A stretch of 64,000 nt of DNA from Molossus alvarezi (lineage: Eukaryota; Chordata; Mammalia; Chiroptera; Molossidae), in NCBI GenBank assembly GCA_037176705.1, contig CM073896.1:23014708-23078707 (forward strand), written 5' to 3'. Position numbers and translations under genes: made by a program. The stretch's first letter is position 1. Each line of letters opens with the position of its first letter. This document shows positions 47,104 to 57,650 of this stretch, piece after piece. A model generated the notes under the pieces. That model did no database searches and was not told the DNA's origin. It saw nothing but the letters and a program-made list of their open reading frames with translations.

Positions 47104-47430
47104 CATGTCTCTTAGCCATTTGTACATCCTGTTTGGAGAAGTGTCTATTCTCCCATGATCTCACTTATTTATGGAACATCATGGTCAAAATAACTGTTGA
47201 TCAAAATAAGTCCAGAGAAATGGAAGTAGGGAACAGACGGACAAACTTCAGAAGGAAGGGGGGGTGGGAAGAGATAAACCAAAGAACTTATATGCATATA
47301 TGCATAACTCATGGACACAGACAATAGTTTGGAGAAAACAGCAGGTAGGTGGGAGCTAGGAGAAAGGGGTCAATGAGGGGAAAAAAGGGGGAACATCTGT
47401 AATACTTTCAACAATAAATAAAAGACAATA

Positions 47431-48244
47431 GCAACGAAACAAACAAGAATATAAGCCAGTGATGAAGAGTGACTGTATGCTTCTCATCTTCAAACTCTAT
47501 TATAATTATCTCATATGCTGACCCCTCTTCCCTCTTTAAATGTGTCTCTGGGTTCAATCAGTTCATAAGGAAAGGGTTTGTCAGTGAACTGAAAGGCTAA
47601 AGCCTTTAAGCTTGACCAGTGTACTGTCAGCTACGACAGTTGCTTCAGGTACTCTTAGAGAGGTACAGATAAGGCCAAGGCTTTGGCTTGGGTCCATCTT
47701 TGCCATTTTACTTACTTTTTTCTTTTGCTTTTTTAAAAATTTTATTTTGAAATAACATTAAACACACATAAATCGTGCAAAGAGTTCCTGAATCCTCTTA
47801 CTCAAAATTAACTGCTGTTAACATTTTGCTGCATTTGCTCTGCAATTCTCAATTTAGTACATATTTTTCCACAATTTGAAAGTAGGTCACAAATGCATGC
47901 CCCCTTAGTTACTTTAGTGTGTTTTTCCTAAAAGCAAAAGTATTCTCTTACATAAATTTATTAAGGGTCCAGTCATTGCATTTACTGTGTTAGAACTCTA
48001 ACAAAGGAGGCTAAAGAGAGATGATTTCCCGATAATGTTTGGAAAGGGGTCATGGGAGAGTCTGATTTACTGAGTGTCCTTTTATCCTCAGAAGAGGTAT
48101 CTCTGTGAAGTAGTCTATCTATCAGGGTTCTCCAGAGAAACAAAGCCAATAAAATATATCCTCTAGGGTATATGTATAAATAACATATTTAACATACATA
48201 TATACTATATTAATATGTAATATATGGTAATGATGTGACCCCAG
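47431..48244. other. AT-rich sequence with unassigned old-repeat-like blocks
   Basis: No gene. About 47740-47900 (AAATAACATTAAACACACAT and GTGCAAAGAGTTCCTGAATC) resembles an old antisense L1 3' end. 48118-48160 (ATCAGGGTTCTCCAGAGAAA) is text common in mammalian repeats, but I cannot name its family. Confidence 0.4.
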
Positions 48245-48376
48245 TGGAAATGCCATGAGCTTTCTTAGATACTTGTGATATCACTGTTCCTGGTGGGGTT
48301 TAAGCATGTTTAGGAAAATTAATAAGATGGAATTGATCTCTGCTGAGACAATTTTTAAATCCTTTCCAATTCATAT
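48245..48376. repeat. Unidentified dispersed repeat, copy A
   Basis: About 130 bp including GAGCTTTCTTAGATACTTGT and TTCCTGGTGGGGTTTAAGCA. A diverged copy lies in the same orientation at 51340-51468, roughly 75 percent identical by eye. Confidence 0.8.
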
Positions 48377-48600
48377 CCATATCTATGTCCTTCTCTCTAT
48401 ATCCAGAGAGAATGGGTCCAGGCAAGTAAGAAACAAGCAGGGCAAGCCAGGAGACTGGGAACTCTTCCATGCGTTTGTACTACTGTAGTCTTGAGTCTAA
48501 AATATGGAGGGCAGGATAGTAGACTTGAAACTCAGCAGTTGATACAGCAGTCTTGAGGCACAATTTCTTTTCTAGGAAACTTCAATTTTTTATCTTAAGG

Positions 48601-48792
48601 CAGCAGTTCTCAACCTGTGGGTCGCAACCCCTGTGGGGGTCGAACGACCCTTTCACAGGGGTTACCTAAGACATAACAGTAGCAAAATGACAGTTATGAA
48701 GAAGCAACAAAAATAATCTTATAGTTGGGGGCCACCACAACATGAGGAACTGCATTAAAGGGTCACGGCATTAGGAAGGTTGAGAACCACTG
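48601..48792. mobile_element. SPIN-type hAT non-autonomous transposon, 192 bp
   Basis: The left end is CAGCAGTTCTCAACCTGTGG. The reverse complement of the right end begins CAGTGGTTCTCAACCTTCCT. GGTCGAACGACCCTTTCACA lies inside. This is the layout of non-autonomous SPIN (Space Invader) hAT elements, known for horizontal transfer among tetrapods including bats and rodents. TTAAGG occurs at both edges (48595-48600 and about 48794-48799), consistent with an 8-bp hAT duplication that has since mutated or slipped by one base. There is no transposase. Confidence 0.9.
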
Positions 48793-49029
48793 TTTAAGGC
48801 ATTCCAATTGCATGGATAAGACCCACCCACATCATTGAGGGCAATCTACTTAAAATCAACTGACTGTAGATGTTTGTCACATCTACAAAATAGGTTTATA
48901 GAAAAAGTATGTTTACAGAAACACCTACATTCATGTTTAATTAAAAACTTGGCCTAGCCAGCTGAACTGAGAAAACTCTAAGAGTTAGACATCATCACCC
49001 ATGTTTTATACATGAGGAATCCAAGACTT
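48793..49029. other. Unassigned sequence, MIR-like at right
   Basis: No gene. Near 48985-49030 ATCACCCATGTTTTATACAT resembles an antisense MIR core. Confidence 0.4.
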
Positions 49030-49043
49030 AGCACCACTGTTTT

Positions 49044-49296
49044 TTTTTTTTTTTATCCTCACCCGAGGACACTTTTCCATTTCTTGTTCAGGTAGAGTGG
49101 GAGGGAAAGAGAGGAACAGAGAGAGAGAGAGAGAAACATCGACGTGAAAGGGACACATCGAGTGGCTGCCACCCGCACGACCGACCAGGGCCGGGGACAA
49201 ACTGCAACCGAGGTACGCGCCCTTAGCAGGAACCGAACCCGGGTCTCTCAGGACTGCAGGCCGACGCTCCAACCACTGAACCAAACTGGCCAGGGC
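49044..49296 (-). mobile_element. VES-type SINE, antisense
   Basis: A T-rich tail, ATCCTCACCCGAGGAC, the GA-rich body and the head complement (CCAAACTGGCCAGGGC) are in order. Duplication AGCACCACTGTTTT (49030-49043 and 49297-49310) bounds it. Near-consensus and young. Confidence 0.97.
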
Positions 49297-49494
49297 AGCA
49301 CCACTGTTTTTATTAAGGACATTAATAAAATGTGGCTGAGCCCAAATACCCAGTCCATCTCACTCAGAAACCTGTGCTTCTTCCATGGCATCCCTATTGC
49401 CAAACTTCCAGCGTGAGATGATTTAGGAAGCAGTGAGTTTCCAGTTACTGACGGTGTCCAAACAAAGGCTGAATGACCAGCTAGCAGGAATGTT

Positions 49495-50288
49495 CCACAT
49501 ACAAATGGCCAGGAGATATTTGAAAAGATGTTCAACTTCACTAGTAATTAGGAAAATGTAAATCAAAAGTACATTTTGATTGACACCTGTTAGAATGACA
49601 ATTATCTACAAAAAAAAAAAAAAAGGAATAAATATTGGAGAAGTTGTAGAGTAAAAGGAACTCTCACTAACTGCTGGTGGGAATGTAAACTGGTGCAGCC
49701 ACTATGGAAAACCGTGTGGAGGTTCCTCCAAAAAACAAGAATAGAGTTACCATCTGACCCAGCAACCTCTCTCCTGGGTATCTACTTGAAAAATGGGAAA
49801 ACATTTATTTGCAAAGATCTATGCACCCTTATGTTCACTGCAGCATTTTTCACAGTGGCCAAGACATGGAAACAACCAGTGTTCTGCATTACATAATTGG
49901 ATAAAGAAGATCGGTACATAGATACATTAGAATACTACTCAGCCATAAGAAGATAAATTACTATCATTTGCGACATGGATGGATCTTGAGAATATCATGC
50001 TAAGTGAAACAAGTCAGACAGAAAAAGTCAAGAAGCATGTTTTTACTCATATGTATGATATAAATCTGAAAGCAACAAGGAAACAGAGAAGAGAAACAAA
50101 CTAAAACTCATACACACAGACACCAGTGTGGTGGTTACCAGTGGGAAGGGGGGTGGAGGGTGGTAAAGGGGATCACATATATAGTATCAGAAGAAGATTT
50201 GATTTGGGGTGGTGAGCACACAATGCAATATACAGATGATATATCATAGAATTGTACACTTGAAAACTATATAATTTTATTACCAATA
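49495..50288 (+). mobile_element. 5'-truncated L1, sense
   Basis: It covers the ORF2 3' end and 3' UTR: ATGGCCAGGAGATATTTGAA, CTGCTGGTGGGAATGTAAAC, GTGCAGCCACTATGGAAAAC and then GTGAGCACACAATGCAATAT with TAATTTTATTACC at the end. Remnant peptides such as [10 protein letters not shown] appear with frameshifts. It is a different, older subfamily from the 10-15 kb copy. Confidence 0.9.
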
Positions 50289-50460
50289 CTCACTGAGCGT
50301 TATTAGGTGACAAGTACTTTGCTAAGTGGTCTATAAGCATTATCTTAGTTATTCTTCATAGCAATTAAAACAGGTAAGTGTTGTTATTCCAATCATTTTA
50401 AGAAAAAAAAAAAAGAAACCAAAAGCAGATACAAGAATATTAAATGATTCTAAAAGGAAG
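50289..50460 (-). mobile_element. MIR-like remnant
   Basis: ACAAGTACTTTGCTAAGTGG, then ATTATCTTAGTTATTCTTCA and a GTTGTTATTCCAATCATTTT block follow the complement of the MIR 3' half. A-rich at its end. Confidence 0.6.
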
Positions 50461-50575
50461 ATCTTAAATGTGCAGGGAGATATTTTGTTCTGTAATTTTT
50501 GCTTGATATTTTAACACAAGTGGATTTATTTTACATATAATTCAAATTGTCCTTTAAAAATCTGAGCTTTCACAG

Positions 50576-50800
50576 TTGTTTTTTAAAGAGTTAAGGTTTT
50601 ATTTGTTTTTTAAATTGATTTTAAAGGGGAGGAAGAGAGAGAGATTGATGTGAGAGAGATACATCAATCAGTTGCTGCCCATAAGCACCCTGCCTGGGGA
50701 TTGAACCTGTAACCTAAATACGTGCCCTGACCAGGAGTCAAACCCATGACCTTCCAGTGCATGGGATGTTGCTGCAACCAACTGAGCCATACCAGTCAGG
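50576..50800 (-). mobile_element. Older tRNA SINE, antisense
   Basis: A T-rich tail, GAAGAGAGAGAGATTGATG, GGGGATTGAACCTGTAACCT and the head complement ACTGAGCCATACCAGTCAGG appear in order. The duplication is about CTGAGCWTTCA (50562-50572 and about 50800-50810). Confidence 0.9.
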
Positions 50801-50810
50801 GCTGAGCATT

Positions 50811-51339
50811 CATATTTCAATAGTGATAGAGCAAAGTAATTAAGTGCCTTGTTCATAATCACCAGCAAGATAGTTGCCAAATTAGAAAATTAATTTATGA
50901 CCTTTTAACACCCAGTCCAAAGTTTTCCCATTAAACTATATGTTCTAATAATAAAATACACTGTTATGACAGCTTAGCAGATGAAATTTTCTCTTGCTCA
51001 GCAAATACTAACTTTTTATTTTGCAGTCTATAATTACAACCACTGGGCAATTGCAGGGTTCTTTGCTTGAGTAACGTGTCATCCAACATTAAGGCAGGTA
51101 ATATTTTTTTTCTTTGTGGGTGTTTCTCATGAGGTAAGAAATAAAAGGCAACTCTTTATCTAATTTAAAAATTTGAAACCTAAAGGATTATTATGAGGAA
51201 CATGGAAAGAACTACACGTCCAGATTTTTTTTTTCAGACTTGACTATAGTGAAATTTTTGTGGATACAAATATTCAATGTAGCTAAATCATGTTGGATTC
51301 TAATCCAAGAACAGAGGTAATGATTCAAATATAATATGA
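50811..51339. other. Sequence without assigned features
   Basis: AT-rich. It may hold more of the MIR remnant split by the SINE at 50.6 kb. Nothing else recognised. Confidence 0.4.
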
Positions 51340-51468
51340 TGGAAATGATGTGAGCTTTCTTAATAACCTGTGATGTCACTATTCCTGGTGGGATTTAAGC
51401 ATGGCTGGGAAAAAAAGTAAAATGAAATTTGTCTTTGCCTAGATTTTAAAATCCATTCCAATCCAGAT
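51340..51468. repeat. Unidentified dispersed repeat, copy B
   Basis: It contains GTGAGCTTTCTTAATAACCT and ATTCCTGGTGGGATTTAAGC and aligns to 48245-48376 in direct orientation. Confidence 0.8.
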
Positions 51469-52257
51469 AGTTTTAATTCTGTTTGTCTTCATTAATAGAT
51501 AACAGAGAGGACCCCCTTTATTATGTTTGCCATTGTGAGCAAGTATACTTCCCAACTTGTAATTTACTCTGTTGTGTAGGGATGGAATTGTTGCTGTTTT
51601 TACAGAATAATCTAGTCTTGTACAGTTATGTAGGTGTACACAACTGGAGCATTTAAAGGGCACCAACAATAAAGCAGCCAGGTCTAGGGTATCTTGTTCC
51701 ATACTTACCTGTGTGCTACTCGTACTGGTGCATTACATTTTTAACCAACCAGACCAAAGATTTTGCATGGTGACACAGGATTTTTGGTGGTGCCACAAGG
51801 GACATTACTCAACTCTTCTCAGACAGCATTCTATGTGGAAGTTATTATCATACTGCTGAACCCCTTAGTAGTATATAAAACTCAAACATCAACTGTATCT
51901 CAGAGAAAGTGGAATGTGAGACTAAAGAAGCAGCTACCCTGGAGTGAGGCAGCAGTTATTGCCAAAGGAGTAAATAAATAAATAACTCAATTGATTAATT
52001 AATCCATCTGTACCTGAGCTGGTATGTATAGATCTGAAGAGAGAAAGACCTCTGTGGGGCAGATTTCTTTGAATATGTGTTTCTACCACCAAGAGCTAAA
52101 TCTGTGTGCCTCTGTTACCCCAAACCCTGGCATGGGGGGAGCGTAACCACTAAGGCCCCAGAGCACTTCCACCTCCAGAGTCTGTCTCACAAGGCTGGAT
52201 GTCTATGTTCAACTGCGATGAGACACCGTCCTGAAATCCCTGAAGTTAGCATTACAG
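51469..52257. other. Unique-looking sequence, nothing recognised
   Basis: Several short open frames with no domain. No repeats assigned. Confidence 0.45.
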
Positions 52258-52269
52258 GTTCTAATTCAG

Positions 52270-52467
52270 GCCTGGCTGGTGTGGCTCAGTGGATTGAGCC
52301 TCGTCCCATGGACTCAGAGGCCCCAGTTCGATTCCTAGTCAGGGCACATGCCCAGGTTGCAGGCTCGATCCCAAGTAGGGATTGTGCAGGAGGCAGCCGA
52401 TCTGTTTCTCTCTCACATTGATATTTCTGTCTCTCTCTAAAAAATAAATAAAAATGTTTTAAAAGAA
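52270..52467 (+). mobile_element. Older VES-type SINE
   Basis: The head GCCTGGCTGGTGTGGCTCAG is followed by a body with GATCCCAAGTAGGGATTGTG and CT-rich text, and it ends in AAAAATAAATAAAAATG without the hairpin. Duplication GTTCYAATTCAGG (52258-52270 and 52468-52480) bounds it. The same sequence occurs a third time at 52862-52873. Confidence 0.95.
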
Positions 52468-52646
52468 GTTCCAATTCAGGGAAAAGTGGGGTCAAATATA
52501 TGGTGATGGAGAGAAACTAGACTTTGAGTATCAAGCACACAATAAAATATGCAGAATGATGTATTATAGATTTGTACACTTGAAACTAACCTAATTTTAT
52601 TAACCATTGTCACCCCTATAAATTTAAGTTAATAATGAGCATGTAT

Positions 52647-52791
52647 GCCCTGGCCGCTTTGGCTCAGCAGTTGGAGCATCGGCCTGCAGACCAGAGAGTC
52701 CCGGCTTCGGTTCCTGCTAGGGGCATATACCAGAAAATAAATAAAATAAAATAAAATAAAATAAAATAAAATAAAATAAAATAGAATAAAA
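52647..52791 (+). mobile_element. tRNA-head-only SINE with (TAAAA)n tail
   Basis: It starts GCCCTGGCCGCTTTGGCTCA and keeps only about 85 nt, the tRNA-related head with both promoter boxes (to GGGGCATATACC). It then goes directly into an A-rich (TAAAA)n tail, so the CT body and hairpin are absent. Duplication AATGAGCATRTA (52634-52645 and 52792-52803) shows an L1-type insertion. Confidence 0.92.
52735..52790. repeat. (TAAAA)n microsatellite
   Basis: About ten pentanucleotide units grown from the SINE tail. Confidence 0.93.
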
Positions 52792-52873
52792 AATGAGCAT
52801 ATAAAGAATTAAAAAGAATCCAATCTGATCTTCAAATTACAAAAAAATAAATAAATAAAAAGTTCTAATTCAG

Positions 52874-54707
52874 TCAACATTCTGGTGCAGATCAGGATAG
52901 GGTTTGGAGTAACATAGAAGAAAGGAAAACTTTAGTACATGATACAGAGTTTTCAAGAACATAGTTCCCTTAGGCAGCCTAAGTGTTTTATCCGTTCCCA
53001 AGTTGAGGCAATTAAATTGATATGTTACTATCTGATCCAACTCTGAATAGTACATTTGGTCTTTGTATTTATGAGTCCTTTCACTCTTTAGGGTGTTAAG
53101 CATATTAATTAGCTATTGGGGTTATCGCCATCCACTCTCTGAGCTTTTGGAGTCTGATTATTTTTTAGGTCAGGTCCATCCCCCCTCACCTCTAGTATAA
53201 GTTTAGGGGCCCACTGCTCATTCTTGCTCTTCTAGGATCTGGGGCTTTTTAAAAATGGGTTCCCACAGGAGTCAATGTTGCTGACATCCTTCTAAAATTT
53301 GTGGAAAAGACAGTCACCATTTTTGCTGGGTGGTTAGGTTGTGAGATGTTAGTTACTGGTGCAGAGGGGAGGGTCAATGGGCCAAGGCTTTGGATTTAGG
53401 AAAGGGAGTGGCGTTCTAGTCAGGGCTGGTGGTTGCTACGTTTGGATTGGGCTACTGTTTGGCCTTAGACCTTTAAACATCTCTGTGGGTGTCCTTTTCG
53501 AGTTCCACTTACTAGTCTTTCCCTTCTTGAGCAATTCCCCATGGAGTTTCAGGACCACTTTATACCCTTGCACCCCATCACCTCAGTGGTCGCCCTTCAA
53601 CCCAGTGAAAAGCCTTCTCTCTGTTCCTTCAGTGGATCAGTGTCTCTCCCTCTCCCTCCTCTGCTCTGTTCCCTTTCCTTCTATCCTTTCCTCCCTCTAT
53701 CCCTCCCTTCTCTCTCAAAGCCGCCTTTTGCTTCCCCAGGAAACCTTAAATGGCTCACACATCCAGATTTCAAATTGTTAATAACCAAAAGTATAATTTC
53801 TTCTCATGCAGGGCTGGGAGAAATTAATCCGCAAACCCTTCCAGGAAGTGGAGGGAAATATTTCCATGTCCTCTTCCAGTACCACATAGAAAAAGAAGAA
53901 AAAGGAAATAATTCGGCTTCCAGTTTTAAAAACCTGTATATTAATGTTACAACAATCATATATTTTGGTTTAAGGTAACCTCAGCTAATTATTATTTTAT
54001 CCTGAATAAGCCCCAAATTTAGGCATCTCTGTGGGTATTCTAAAAGAGAAATTGTGTATATTCTCTTTTCACAAACTGGCAGATTTAGTTAGGATTCTGG
54101 TACCAAGACGAGGAGAATAAGGTAAGTGCCCGAACAAAGTTTTTTTCCCATCAGGATGAGCTATGCATTGCACATACATGCAGACTAATTCTGGAAAGGG
54201 TAAAAAAAATAATAATAAAATAAAAACCATATGCATTTACACAAAAGACACATAAAGGCGGTATGGGACCAATCCTCCTGTGATTTTCTTGCCTTAAGAC
54301 TTACATTTCGTTAACTTATGAAATATTCACTGCATTGTTTGAAAAGTTAAAACAAGGCATGCCTAGACTTCCAGGCTTCAAGAATAAAAAGCAGTTCTTC
54401 TTGGATATGATTTATACACATTGTATAAGCTTTGGTATGTTTGGCAAGTCAGTGAACATACAGATGAGAAGGGGAAAAATAATACCCCAATGACTGTCAA
54501 AGATGTTTCGTGTTGTAGTTCACAGCTTCTGTAGAGCTATGGAATTCAGATTTATCTCTAAACCTCTCTGAAAAAGCTCTCTAGTGATATAGTTGTTAAT
54601 CTCAACGGACTGAGAAAAATCCTAGAAGATATTTTTAATGAAGCGTACATAAGAAGCCTAAGTTGAATAGCATATTAAAAGGAGATCGGTGCATTTCTAA
54701 TGGGTTT

Positions 54708-54709
<2 letters not shown>
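52874..54709. other. Unique-looking sequence; CT-rich block at 53.6 kb
   Basis: The region at 53620-53720 is CT-rich. It produces two overlapping open frames (53359-53781 and 53541-53978, 140 and 145 codons) whose low-complexity Leu/Ser/Pro content points to the base composition, not to a gene. No repeat family was assigned. Confidence 0.45.
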
Positions 54710-54757
<48 letters not shown>

Positions 54758-54758
54758 T
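54710..54758. repeat. (GA)n microsatellite
   Basis: About 24 GA units with one AAGA interruption near 54740. Confidence 0.96.
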
Positions 54759-56679
54759 TCAATAATTTAGACCAGCACAGTTTTCTATAATGGCCCTTAA
54801 TATATTTGTCTGACAATGTAGGTGAGGAAAAATAATTTTCCTTGTATCCTTCTAAATTCTTCTGGCTGATTGAACAATTAAATGGATATGAAACAGGAGA
54901 AAATAACCACATTTATTATATATATACAGACAGGAGTTCTATGAGAAAATGGGACACAGGACGATCAAGCAAGGCTTGCATGCATCTTGAGCTAAGGAGA
55001 AGGGATGGGCATTGTATTTGGGAGCATCAAAGTGGTAAAAGTGAATTCAGTAGAGATGGAAATCAGATGTTTGGGAAACAAGTGGTTGCTCGGCCATCTT
55101 CAACAATGGGACACAGAGAAGACTTTGATCAGATAGGCCTCGCTAGGTTCCTCGCTGGCCGTCACATACACTTCATATTAAACTATAGCTACCTGTGATA
55201 GTTACTCCCTTCCTAGAGCAGGTCCTTCATCTAAATTATTTGGGGAAGATCAAAGGTTTTTCCTTTCTCAAAAATAACCATCTTAAAATAATCAAATCTC
55301 AAAGAAGGCCTATTTTGAGGTGGCAAATCTGCTTCCCATCAAAAGTAAGGTGTCTATTAAATTTTAGATATCTTGTATTTATTTCAGTAACTCTACATTT
55401 ATCCTCAGTCCTCTCCCTTAGGAAAAAAAAAAAAGGTAAGAGTCATAAGATGACTCTTCTTTTAGGATAACAGATAGATATTTTTCTCCTTTCTTATAAC
55501 CCTTTGTTAGAAATATATTTTTTAGAAAGCATTTTTACTACAGTGAACACAGCAACCACATTCAATATTGTCATAACCTTTGTATTTGTGAAGTGCTTTA
55601 AAATGAGTTTGATTAGGCACACACTCCATCAGCTAAGAAAAAAAAATCAATTCAGGGCAGCACTTCCACTCGATAGGTAACACAGATGCATTGTCATAGG
55701 GTGTATTTATTAGAAGGGAGTTAAGTTACCTGTTCAAGTTGGTCTTCCAAGTCAATGGAAGACAAAGAAATAAAACTTGTTATTCTACAGCTTCTAGTGT
55801 ATTGCCTTGGTTGTTCAGCTTTTCGTCTGCTTTCTATGCATTAATCAACAACACCATAATTATCAAGAATGACAATCACACATCAATAATTCATTCTTCA
55901 ATGTAAGTACATAAAAGGATTAATGTTACATGGGTTCTACAACACAGAGAAGGAAAGGTCACTAAATGATGTATTAGAACCACCATGATAAGAGACTAAC
56001 AAATTAAACCTAACAGGAGAGATCAGCATTTGTTGGATAAACCTAATAAAATCTTGTAGTTTATTGATGTTGCTCCTCCACTGGGCAGAAATAGCTTTAG
56101 GATAAGATAGAAAGACAATAAATAAGCCTTTGAAAATCAAGGTAATTCAAAGTAAAGCTATCAATAGATCAAAGTAGATATCAATAGATCCATCATTACC
56201 AAAATGTTATATACATTTGGAATGAATTTCTGTTGAGAATTGTAAAGAAACAAAATTCTTTTTCTAAACTCGGGTAGTTATAATATTAGTGAGTCTTTAG
56301 AAGGCCATTTTCACTAAAGATATCTTTTAAATTACAAGAGGTTATTTTTCCTTTAATGAACACTCTCCTGCAGATGAGAATGGTCCTCTGTCTTAATGAA
56401 TTCTTTTAAAAGACCAGTGGACATATAAATGTGTAAACATAAAACTGATACAGAAAAAAATGGTAGATTAAAAAAAGACTCTTTAAAGACTTTGTTTTAT
56501 TTGAAATGTGCATTGAGTCCAATAATTGTAAGACAGGATCTATACTATTTGATATTTAAGTTGAAAATGAATTTCATTTACTGACTTCCAGTTTAAGAAA
56601 CTATGCAAAGATAAAGACAAAGATATTTTCATAACAATTTTTATTGCAAAATCTGTTTCAGAGCATAAATAAATAATTA
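54759..56679. other. AT-rich unique sequence, nothing recognised
   Basis: An open frame at 54842-55198 (118 codons) has a balanced composition but no recognisable domain, so I do not call it a gene. No element was assigned. Confidence 0.45.
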
Positions 56680-56844
56680 AAGCCTAAAAATCCAGCATAG
56701 GAATTGGTTACATAAAACAATGCTTGTGTATGATGGAATAATATGCAGCCATTAGCAATTATGTTTAAAAATAATTTTAATGACCGAGAAGGTATTCCTC
56801 AAGATAATTAAGCGAAGAATAAAAAAAAAAAAAAAGAATAAAAA
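56680..56844 (+). mobile_element. Old L1M fragment, sense, first part
   Basis: AATTGGTTACATAAAACAAT, then GATGGAATAATATGCAGCCA and a terminal AAGAATAAAAA run match the ORF2 end and 3' UTR of old L1s. A SINE interrupts the tract. Confidence 0.75.
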
Positions 56845-56856
56845 TTGTACACCGCA

Positions 56857-57120
56857 AAGCTCTGGCTGTTTTGGCTCGGTGGTTAGAGCATTGGCCTTTG
56901 CTCTGACAGCATCATGGATTCATTTCCGATCAAGGGCAAATACCTGTGCTGCAGGTTTGATCCATGGCCCTGGTCAGGGTCGTGCAGGAGGCAGCCAGAT
57001 GATGTGTCTCTCTCACATTGATGTTTCTCTCTCTCTCTCCCTCCCTTCCTCTCTCACTTCCACTTTATCTAAAAATCAATGGAAAAATATCCTTGGGTGA
57101 GGATTAACAACAACAAATAT
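56857..57120 (+). mobile_element. VES-type SINE
   Basis: The head GCTCTGGCTGTTTTGGCTCG, a CT-rich body, then ATCCTTGGGTGAGGAT and an AACAACAAC tail. Duplication TTRTACACCRCA (56845-56856 and 57121-57132) bounds it. Confidence 0.94.
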
Positions 57121-57294
57121 TTATACACCACAGGATATTTTATACCTTTTCATTTTCTATATATGTATCTGAAAATTCTGGAAGGAAATATATACCAAAG
57201 TACCAAAACCTTTAAAAGGCTTTAGGCGAATGAAGTGTTTATTTTATTTTTATATTTTTCTGTATGTTTCAAATTTTTAAAATAAGAATAATAT

Positions 57295-57650
57295 GTGGAA
57301 TCTAAGGAACTATATAAATGAACAAACAAACAGAAACAGACTCATAGATACAGGGAAAATAGATGGTTGCCAGAGGGCAGGGGGTTGGAGGACTGAGTAA
57401 AAAGGTGAAAGGATTGAGAAGTCCAGATTGGTTGTTATAAAACAGTCGTGGGCATGCAAAGTACAGCATGAGGAATACAGTCAACAGTGTGTGGCAACAG
57501 CTATGTACGGTGCCAGGTGGACACTGGAAATATCAAGGGGGACACTTAGTAAAGTATCTGATTCTAACCACTGTGCTGTACACCTGAAACTATTACAAAA
57601 TAGTATGGAATGTAAACTGTAAGTGAAAATGAAAATACAATTTTAAAAGA
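57295..57650 (+). mobile_element. L1 3' UTR fragment, sense
   Basis: TGGAATCTAAGGAACTATAT, CAGACTCATAGATACAGGGA, GGTTGCCAGAGGGCAGGGGG and CTGTACACCTGAAACTATTA are sense L1MA-like 3'-UTR text. It may continue the fragment at 56.7 kb. Confidence 0.85.

Larger units (their letters stand above)
46292..47430 (+). mobile_element. L1 insertion with 5' inversion (twin priming)
   Basis: 46292-47150 reads antisense and matches the complement of the intact copy's 14573-15142. From about 47151 the text switches to sense and continues from the equivalent of about 15146 through the 3' UTR to an A-rich tail near 47430. The two arms are adjacent segments of one L1 joined head to head, the signature of twin priming. 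A SINE is nested at 46602-46859. The element is a fragment of the ORF2 end and cannot encode a protein. A clear target duplication was not found. Confidence 0.92.
52481..52861 (+). mobile_element. L1 3' end with probable 3' transduction
   Basis: From about 52490 to 52640 the text is sense L1 3' UTR (CACACAATAAAATATGCAGA, TTGTACACTTGAAACTAACC, CACCCCTATAAATTTAAGTT). It continues past the normal end into non-L1 sequence (52800-52839, ATAAAGAATTAAAAAGAATC), then a second A-rich tail (52840-52861). The target copy GTTCTAATTCAG follows at 52862-52873 and matches the copy at 52468-52480. A SINE head is nested inside. It cannot encode protein. Confidence 0.7.

Noticed and set aside
53359..53978. Two overlapping 140-145 codon frames
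   Set aside because: They arise from a CT-rich tract; the products are low-complexity Leu/Ser/Pro with no domain and they overlap in different frames.
54842..55198. 118-codon open frame
   Set aside because: No recognisable domain, an unlikely start context and no partner exon. It could be part of an unrecognised old repeat.
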